Part shown: piece by piece, positions 56,880 to 64,000 of the stretch
How the letters are laid out: the number at the start of each line of letters is the position of its first letter
Numbering within the stretch: position 1 is the first letter of the stretch
Assembly: GCA_963995505.1 (NCBI GenBank)
Contig: OZ023198.1
Span: 8,580,558 to 8,644,557 of the forward strand
Length of the DNA stretch: 64,000 nucleotides
Source: Hypericum androsaemum
Taxonomy: Eukaryota; Streptophyta; Magnoliopsida; Malpighiales; Hypericaceae
Reading direction: 5' to 3'
Notes under the pieces: model-generated
What the model was told of the DNA's origin: nothing
Databases searched by the model: none
Seen by the model: only the letters and a program-made list of their open reading frames with translations
Made by a program: the position numbers and the translations under genes

Positions 56880-57720
56880 TTGAATTTTGCTGGGGAGTAA
56901 AATTATATGTAATTCACGGGTAGGGAGAAGAGATAACTATTAGGGTGGCACGTCTTTCTACTGTCTCTCTTATCTATTTAACCATGTCAATTGCATTCTT
57001 TTTTTTTTACTACCATATAGCCGTTGACCGAGTCGATTAATCTAGGTCTGAGTTGATTAGGACGTTGAATGGTAGCAAAACTCTTCTAATAAGTATTTAA
57101 CGATATTTTCAAGAATTCAAACTCGAAATTTTTTGATTAAATTAAAATAAGTATCTCGTTAGCTATTTTTTTACAGTTGTGAAATAGGCACTAACCTGGC
57201 GAGAATCCAGTTGGATGCGCAAGAAATTGAGTATAAATTTCTAGCAATTTGGTTGTCTAGTTCTAGATCTTTTGGATATACCCAAATCAGAACCCATTAT
57301 TCTGACATTTATAATATAGTTTTAAAAAATGTGCTCTGACCGGTAGGACTGCGAATCGTTCAGAAGACTGGTCCGTTTTTAGGGGTAAAAAGGGTCTCCG
57401 GTTAGACTGCCCAGCATCCAGTCGAATTGGGCAGTTTGTGTTGGTTTTTGAATCGGACTGCCTGATTTGACCGAATTTTATCCAAATCCACAAAAAATAA
57501 AACAAAAAATCGTATTTATGCTCAATTTCTCTAAATCAATAAAAAAATTGGACTTTATATGCTATAAATTGGTTGATATTTCTAAAATGTGGACTTTGAA
57601 ACCTATATTTTGACTATTTAGTCTACATATTATTCGAATAAAAATTAATAAAAATTGTTTGGTCCGACTACCGGTCAGACCAGTCAAACAAAAAAGGACA
57701 AAAAGTGGCCTGTACCAAAA
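56880..57720. other. Intergenic DNA downstream of GrpE
   Basis: GrpE 3' UTR at the start, then AT-rich DNA. A weak inverted pair with CTGACCGGTAG cores at about 57337 and 57675 may be a decayed MITE. Confidence 0.35.
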
Positions 57721-57721
57721 C

Positions 57722-58721
57722 CCGAAAAGTCCACTTTCGTACCCTGTGGTATCGACCAAAATCACTTTAGTACCCTGTGGTAAAAAACCGATCAATCGAG
57801 TCATTCTTATTCCAATTAACATCAAAAAGGGCCTCGGGCAGCTGCCCGGAGCTGCCCGAACCTACCCGCCCGCTGCCCGGGCCACGTGGTCAGCCACGTC
57901 ACCAATTTTGGTGACGTGGCGCCACGTCACCAAGAGGAGGAGGAGGAGGCGGGGAGGAGGAGGAGGAGGAGGAGGAGGGGGACGCGGGGAGGAGGAGGAG
58001 GAGGACGCGGGGAGGAGGAGGAGAGGAGGAGGGGGAGGAGGACGCGGGGAGGAGGAGGAGCGGAGGAGGGGGACGCAGGGAGGAGGAGGAGAGGAGGAGG
58101 GGGAGGAGGACGCGGGGAGGAGGAGGAGAGGAGGAGGGGGACGCGGGGAGGAGGAGGAGAGGAGGAGGGGGGCGCGGGGGAGGAGGGGGACGCGGGGAGG
58201 AGGAGGACGCGGAGGTGGAGGGGGACGCGGAGGAGGAGGACGCGGAGGAGGAGGAGGAGGACGCGGAGGAGGAGGGGGACGCGGGGAGGAGGAGGACGCG
58301 GGGAGGAGGAGGACGCGGAGGAGGAGGGGGATGCGGGGAGGAGGAGGAGAGGAGGAGGAGGAGGAGGAGGAGGAGGAGGCGGAGGAGGAGGAGGAGGAGG
58401 AGGGGGATGCGGGGAGGAGGAGGAGAGGAGGAGGAGGAGGAGGAGGAGGAGGAGGGGAGGCGGAGGAGGAGGAGGAGGAGGAGGGGAGGAGGAGGAGGAG
58501 GAGGAGGAATTGGTGACGTGGCACCACGTCACCAAAATTGGTGACATGGCTGACCACGTGGCCCGGGCAGCGGGCGGGTAGGTTCGGGCAGCTCCGGGCA
58601 GCTGCCCGAGGCCCTTTTTGATGTTAATTGGAATAAGTATGACTCGATTGATCGATTTTTTACCACAGGGTACTAAAGTGATTTTGGTCGATACCACAGG
58701 GTACGAAAGTGGACTTTTCCC
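57722..58721. mobile_element. Foldback MULE-type element with GGA-repeat centre
   Basis: Arms of about 210 bp, 57722-57931 and 58508-58721, are near-perfect inverse copies. The ends read GAAAAGTCCACTTTCGTACC, followed by a GC-rich inner part with CAGCTGCCCG, CACGTGG and GGTGACGTGGC words. The centre is a long GGA-rich tract. Terminal GGGAAAAGTCCA resembles the MULE at 49224-54830. No clear 9-bp duplication was seen. Long Gly/Glu/Arg or Pro/Leu/Ser ORFs are artefacts of the tract. Confidence 0.85.
57932..58507. repeat. GGA-rich micro/minisatellite
   Basis: About 575 bp of GGA/GAGGAG units with interspersed GGGGACGCGGGG and GACGCGG, forming higher-order repeats. The strand is almost pure purine. 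Length may vary between individuals or be misassembled. Confidence 0.95.
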
Positions 58722-58769
58722 TTAAAACTATGGTTTATATTAAGGTCATATTGGGATTTGCTTTTAAGA

Positions 58770-58870
58770 AAGGTAAAAGTCCATTTCGATATTGTGTAGT
58801 TTGATCGACTTACATATTCTTACCTTAAAATGTTTGACCGATTGATACAAATTATTTTAGTCGACATTCT
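58770..58870. mobile_element. Possible degenerate relative of the foldback arm
   Basis: GGTAAAAGTCCATTTCGATA followed by GTGTAGTTTGATCGACTT resembles the start of the foldback arm (GGGAAAAGTCCACTTTCGTA, then TGTGGTATCGACC). No partner was found. Confidence 0.4.
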
Positions 58871-60900
58871 ACTATTTGAACGAATTTTTTGAACAGAGAT
58901 ATTTAAAAATGCAGGTGGATCATCGTCCGTCACAGTGATACAATCAAAATTTACTACACTGAATATGTCGTTTCCAGCGAAGTTGGAAGTGCTAATTTTG
59001 GTTCGGTAGGTGGTCTTTTTAATTTGATAAGTATGATTTTTTCAATCGGAGCATAGTCATTAAACACAATTCTCCCCTCACCCATTCCCTTTTGAGCTAT
59101 GACTTAAGTGTATTTTTTCCAAGTAGATAATATGAATGGGCTCTATGGCTTTTTGTCCCTCCAAAAATTGTGTTACCAGACCAAACCAGTTCGGAAAAGA
59201 GCCAACAATGGAGTTTAGCTCCAATTAACAGTGTAGGTACAATTAGTTAGTAATTATAGAATATGCTTAGACAAATTTTAAAAATATTTAAACATGGTAG
59301 GGCCCGTCTTTGTCGTCAGTTTCCTTGTTGCCGGGCGATATTGTGTCCATAGGGACAGCCAAAATCTTCTGCAGACCTTGTCTTTCATGTAGTATTCATA
59401 CATTCAACTTAACTTATCTACGTTCAACTCCAATGGAACAAAGAATCTTGATGCTTTTTTAAGGTTTTAGTTTATTTTAAAACGACCAATATATCGGAAT
59501 TTAAAAATTCTAAATTTAAGTCGGTAAATCAAACTTTAGCTATTTTGTAGGGTTTACTTCTTTTGATGCTTGCTTTGTGATGGTTGCTTTATCTTATTTC
59601 CAGGAACGTACAGTTGTGCTAGCCAGGTGAACCATACATATTGAGTGACTAAAAAATAGGCACGACTACTGAAATTGTCGGAAATTTTGAATTTATTTAA
59701 AAAATAATTAAGTTAAATTCTTACAAACATAGTTTGAACAGTCTGATTGACGTTAAATAATTTAACAGAGATTTATTAATAATCTAAAATAGAGTTTGAA
59801 CGTTGCTCGATTGGAGTTTCATAAAAAAATCAAGTAAGAATCGTATAAAAAGTACATTGCGATGCCCTCCACCTACCTCGCGAAACTTAGACCAACAAGA
59901 TATCTCAAGTTTGAATTTTTAGGAATTCTTGAATATTTGTTAAAAAATTTTTGCCACACTTCAAAAATCTCAACCAACTCAAACCTAGATTGTCGGTTCA
60001 ATGAATATCCGAATATTACACGATATAAACCAAAAAAATTAACGAGGCTCGGGGGCCGGTGGTGGAAGAAGAATAATAGGGAAAAGATATTCGGGAAATT
60101 GTTGCCATGGCTATCACATTTCTTGCAACTTGGGATGCTTCCTTTACAAGTGCTTTAAAGATTCCAGGGATTTGGTCATTTTAAAGTAAATCATGATTCA
60201 CTTGATTTCCGTGTGTTTCTTGCTTCAAACATTTTATTCCAATGTACGTAGATATTCCATTAGCAATAAAACATACGGCATCTACAATAGTCGAACCATT
60301 ATTAGATCAAAAAATTTGTACAAGAAATGCTTATAAATAACATAGATATAAATTCAAGGAGGTTTATAATTACATCAACTGATTTTAAGTAATATGAATG
60401 ATGGATGAGCTTTGAAAATGATTTTATTTTGAATTGGTTTTTAATTTAATAGAAACATCAAAATATTAAAAAAAACTCTATTGATTGAAGAGTCTTTATC
60501 GAAATTCATTTCGTTCAAATTTTTTTTAAAATTTCTTTTCAAAGTATTTGAATGGCTACCTTCCAAAAATTAAATCTAAGGGGGCTATGTTTGTCACATC
60601 CGAGTTTTCTAGCGTGATACAAACATGATGCAAGTTAAAGCGTATATTCCGACAAAAAACTTATTGAAGATGATTTTTAGATAAGACAATCTTTTCATGT
60701 TTTACTAGAATGACAAAATCAAGTTCAAGTTTGTACTCTACCCGAAGACTTCCTCCTAGTTTTTTTTGGGTATGTTAATTTTATTACACCAAATTTATAT
60801 TATGCACAACTTACTATTACAATTAGAATCTCGGGTATTAAATTTTCTCGTATTAGTACTAGTTACTAGTACAAGTAGCAGTAGCTCACTGTTAGTTACT
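58871..60900. other. Intergenic DNA upstream of the MATE gene
   Basis: AT-rich, no gene recognised. The short frame at 59862-60158 has no family resemblance. Confidence 0.45.
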
Positions 60901-60929
60901 TCACTGAAGCTAAAGCTGTTGCAGTGAAG

Positions 60930-63206
60930 ATGGAAGGAGATCATCTACGCGAAAAGCTCATCTCCAAGGTTGGCGAAGGGGAAGAGCACGGTTTTAAGGA
61001 GACCAAGTTCAAGGAGAAGCTATGGAGAGAAACCAAGAAGTTGTGGGTGGTGGCTGGTCCTGCCATCTTCACCAGGTTCTCTACGTTCGGGATCAACGTG
61101 GTCAGCATAGCTTTTATCGGTCACATTGGCCCGACCGAGCTGGCAGCCTACTCGCTCGTGCTCACCGTCCTTGTGAGATTCGCCAACGGAATTCTGGTGC
61201 GCAAATGATGGACCTGCAACTTAACTTTGATGTATCTCTTCTTTGATCCGTTGTTGTTTATGTTGATGATTTGATTGTCCGCAGCTCGGGATGGCCAGCG
61301 CGCTGGAAACGCTATGCGGGCAAGCATATGGCGCGAAGCAGTATCACATGCTCGGGATCTACCTGCAGAGGTCGTGGATAGTTTTAGGAATGGCTACGAT
61401 CTTGCTTCTTCCTCTGTTTTTCTTCACTGCTCCGATTCTGAGGGTCTTAGGCCAGGAGGATCACATTGTGGAAGTTGCAGAAACCATCTCCCTGTGGCTG
61501 ATCCCCGTGGTGTTCTCCTACGCTATGTCCTTTACCTGCCAAATGTTTCTGCAAGCACAGAGCAAAAACATAATCATCGCATACCTTGCGGCCGCGACAG
61601 TCGCCATCCACGCCCTTCTTTCGTGGCTGCTGACGGTGAGGTACAAGTTCGGGATCCCTGGAGCGATGACGTCGACAATCTTGGCGTTCTGGCTTCCGAA
61701 TCTCGGCCAACTGCTGTTCATCGTGGGGGGAGGTTGTCGCGAGACGTGGAAGGGACTTTCGGTTCTAGCCTTCAAGGACTTGTGGCCAGTCATCAAGCTC
61801 TCCTTGTCTTCCGGTGCTATGATTTGGTACTGTTTGCATCATACTTAAATTGCATTTCCCATGTGCTCGTAATTTTGAGTTAGATACGAAGATTCTAACT
61901 TCGGAACTTAATTTTCTTGATAGCCTTGAGTTGTGGTACAACACAGTGCTGGTTCTTCTCACTGGGAATATGATAAATGCTGAAGTTTCAATTGATGCTC
62001 TTGCAATTTGGTAATTAACCATGTGGTGATCAATAAGAATTCTTTTCCCTGTCACTTTCTTTCTTTCTTCTTATCGACTAAACCTGATCATTTTGAAGCC
62101 TCAACATCAATGGATGGGAAATGATGATAGCGTTTGGATTCCTCGGGGCAGCCAGGTACGTACTTGCAGCAATCTTTACCAAGTATCTGCAATTTTCAAC
62201 TCGTCACATCCGTCATTTTGGATTGTAATTTCAGCGTCCGAGTATCCAACGAGCTTGGCAGAGGATGTCCGAACGCTGCGAAATTCGCAATCTATGTGAC
62301 ACTTCTTACATCGTTTGCAATTGGTCTGCTCTTGTTCCTGGTGTTCCTGTTGCTCAAAGGGAAGCTCGCCTACATATTCACCAACAGCAACGACGTAGCG
62401 AATGCTGTCGCGGACCTTTCGCCACTGCTCGCTTTCTCCATTCTGTTGAACAGCATACAACCAGTCCTATCCGGTGATTTGCCATTCCCTTTTGCTTCTC
62501 TACATCTCTTGTCCACGCTTGTCAGATCACGCATGTGTTTCCATGGCTCGAACTTGAAATCACTAGTTAAGCTAGATTAACTCATCACTAGTTGATTTAC
62601 GTGTTCCGAATTTGTTTCTGTTTTGTTTATCAGGAGTGGCTGTTGGAGCTGGATGGCAAAGCATAGTGGCTTATGTTAATGTAGCCTGTTACTACCTGGT
62701 TGGGATCCCAGTTGGGATTGTGCTAGGCTATGTCATTGGTTGGCAAGTCAAAGTAAGTAAATTCTTTTGACCAATTATTACTTGCGAAAATGTTTGGTTT
62801 TACATAAATTCTTTTGACCAATTCCTATAATGTTCAATTTATTGCTACCCACTCCAAGCCATGTTTTGCAGGGTAAAATTAAATTATTTTAATCTCGAAG
62901 AATGTTAAAACCGTAATTCCATCTTGCAGGGTGTTTGGGTAGGCATGTTGATCGGAACGTTGATGCAGACTGTCGTGTTGATCATAGTTACTTACAAGAC
63001 AGATTGGGAGAAGCAGGTACTTCCACTTCCACATATCTTCATAAATAATACGAATTTTGTATGAGAAACCAATTATATTTGATTAACAAGATAACCCAAA
63101 TTAGTGCTTAATTCCGCAGGTAATGATAGCTCGGAAAAGGGTTAACAGATGGCTGGTGCCGGATTATGAAGAGTCCAACACTAACGGTTGCCAAATTAGT
63201 GTTTAA
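60930..63206 (+). CDS. MATE/DETOXIFICATION efflux transporter
   Basis: Eight exons: 60930-61196, 61285-61826, 61924-62010, 62099-62155, 62235-62473, 62634-62752, 62930-63016 and 63120-63206, with consistent phases, give 494 residues. The ATG at 60930 (MEGDHLREKLISKV) is the only good start. The protein is a twelve-helix MATE carrier. Family blocks include KKLWVVAGPAIFTRFSTFG, MASALETLCGQAYGAKQYHM, the repeat-two equivalent VRVSNELGRG and LLNSIQPVLSGVAVGAGWQS, and a basic C-terminus. MATEs export organic cations, flavonoids or hormones in exchange for H+ or Na+. The sequence falls near the DTX21-33 group; the substrate cannot be read from it. Confidence 0.95.
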
Positions 63207-63271
63207 CTTGACCTTCACATTAACGTTGCCAACATCCGTTTACTTTGTATTGATTTTTGGAACACTTCTGA

Positions 63272-63508
63272 TGTTATCTGGAAATGTTAATGGTCTTGTA
63301 GGACTTATCTATAAAAATGTCAAATATATAAGACCATATTATACTATGGCTTACAACGACCTACAGGGAATATAAATAGGAAGATTAGAAGAAGATGTAA
63401 CCATTCTGAACTCGATAGAAACAGATTCATTTCTCTTTCTTCTCTCCTATCTCCTTCTTCCCCAATTCTATCTTCTTTAACCCTAGATTTCTAATTCAAT
63501 CCATAACA
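63272..63508 (+). repeat. Left LTR of the terminal retroelement
   Basis: TGTTAT...ATAACA ends, immediately followed three bases later by the tRNA-Met primer site. The 5 bp before it (TCTGA, 63267-63271) should reappear after the right LTR, outside this window. Confidence 0.75.
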
Positions 63509-64000
63509 AATTGGTATCAGAGTCCGCAATCCTTGGAAGAATTGCGAGCTAATGTTAAAGATGACGAAAGTGGATGAGCAAATTAAGGCGTTGGAGGAAA
63601 ATTTCTCATCCAAGGTGTCGCATTTGGAGAAGAACATTGACGCGAGGTTTCATGCGGCGGAAGAATTCCAGAAGGAAACCAGAATGCGCTTCGAAGGAAT
63701 GGAGATGATGCGTAGGAAACTCGCAGAGGGTTTCAAGAACTTCAATAACCCGAAGAGAAAAGGCATAGAAGAAGATCGCAGCTACTTGGTACAATCATGT
63801 GAAGCTACTTTTTGCACATGTTTGTCTTTTAAAGGTGTTGGCAACCAGCAACATGGAAAGGCAGTACAAGTGTTGGTGATTTAGACCAACTTAATTGAAG
63901 ACGATGCAAACTGAGAAGAAATTTCAGATTTGAAGCCCCTGAGTTTGTTGTTGAACTTCAGTTTCAACCTTGACGACAAGGTTGCTAAAGGAGGAGGCTG
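63272..64000 (+). mobile_element. Short LTR retrotransposon, internally deleted, cut by window end
   Basis: A 237-bp LTR (63272-63508) begins TGTTAT and ends ATAACA. TATAAATAG at 63372 is a probable TATA box. A primer site TGGTATCAGAG (63512) pairs with initiator tRNA-Met. Then comes a short gag-like start (63552, coiled-coil KALEENFSSKVSHLEKNI). Near the window end, AACCTTGACGACAAGGTTG and the purine run AAAGGAGGAGG look like the pol tail and polypurine tract of a Ty3 element, so most of gag-pol is missing. The right LTR should start near 64000. Confidence 0.75.

Noticed and set aside
57330..57690. Weak inverted pair around CTGACCGGTAG
   Set aside because: Only about a dozen bases match on each side and no duplication was found, so it is not listed as an element.
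57862..58697. Long Gly/Glu/Arg- or Pro/Leu/Ser-rich ORFs on both strands
   Set aside because: They exist only because the GGA tract has no stop codons in most frames; no start context, introns or family resemblance.
1..64000. Bacterial-type systems (operons, riboswitches, attachment sites)
   Set aside because: The window is plant nuclear DNA with spliced genes; none seen.

Overview
This is a nuclear DNA window from a flowering plant, most likely a eudicot. Its genes have introns with GT-AG borders and AT-rich intergenic DNA, and the gene set is plant-specific: an R2R3-MYB of the MYB60 type, plant presenilin, AGD14-type ARF-GAP, chloroplast GrpE and a DTX/MATE transporter. The transposons (Tat-clade Ty3 retrotransposon, MULEs, hAT MITEs, Helitron-like ends) are also typical of plants. 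I cannot name the species.

Layout. 1-2510 is gene-free AT-rich DNA with one hAT MITE (538-1096). 2511-16643 is a full-length Tat-clade LTR retrotransposon with two 1,633-bp LTRs and a perfect 5-bp duplication (CTTAC). Its gag-pol runs on the minus strand and is broken by several stops and frameshifts. A five-exon plant mobile domain (PMD) gene runs on the opposite strand between integrase and the LTR. 16912-19200 is a three-layer nest: an outer MULE-like element holding a long-armed hairpin MULE and a hAT MITE, each with its own target-site duplication.

Host genes in order are: an exostosin-family (GT47) glycosyltransferase (20072-22346, +), MYB60 (25545-26818, -), presenilin (30931-32340, -), RNA polymerase III subunit RPC7 (33927-36281, -), AGD14-like ARF-GAP (44164-48384, -), chloroplast GrpE (55037-56821, +) and a MATE/DETOXIFICATION transporter (60930-63206, +). 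I worked out their exons from splice sites, reading phase and family resemblance. MYB60, presenilin and AGD14 lie close together on Arabidopsis chromosome 1 as well (At1g08810, At1g08700, At1g08680, from memory), so this looks like conserved microsynteny enlarged by transposons.

The 36.8-43 kb and 49-59 kb stretches are transposon-rich. They hold a candidate Pack-MULE and three related Helitron-like 5' ends, each next to a captured gene fragment (14-3-3, HOP/STI1, ubinuclein-like). The HOP fragment is split by about 900 bp of pyrimidine-rich minisatellite. A decayed autonomous MULE (49224-54830) carries an antisense GRF zinc-finger gene and a probable mitochondrial DNA insert. A foldback element contains about 575 bp of GGA-rich repeat. 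The window ends inside a short LTR element (from 63272) inserted 65 bp after the MATE stop codon; its right LTR should begin almost exactly at the window edge.

The host genes do not form a pathway. The main biological interest is the mobile layer: an intron-bearing antisense PMD gene in a retrotransposon, an antisense accessory gene in a MULE, nested insertions and gene-fragment capture.
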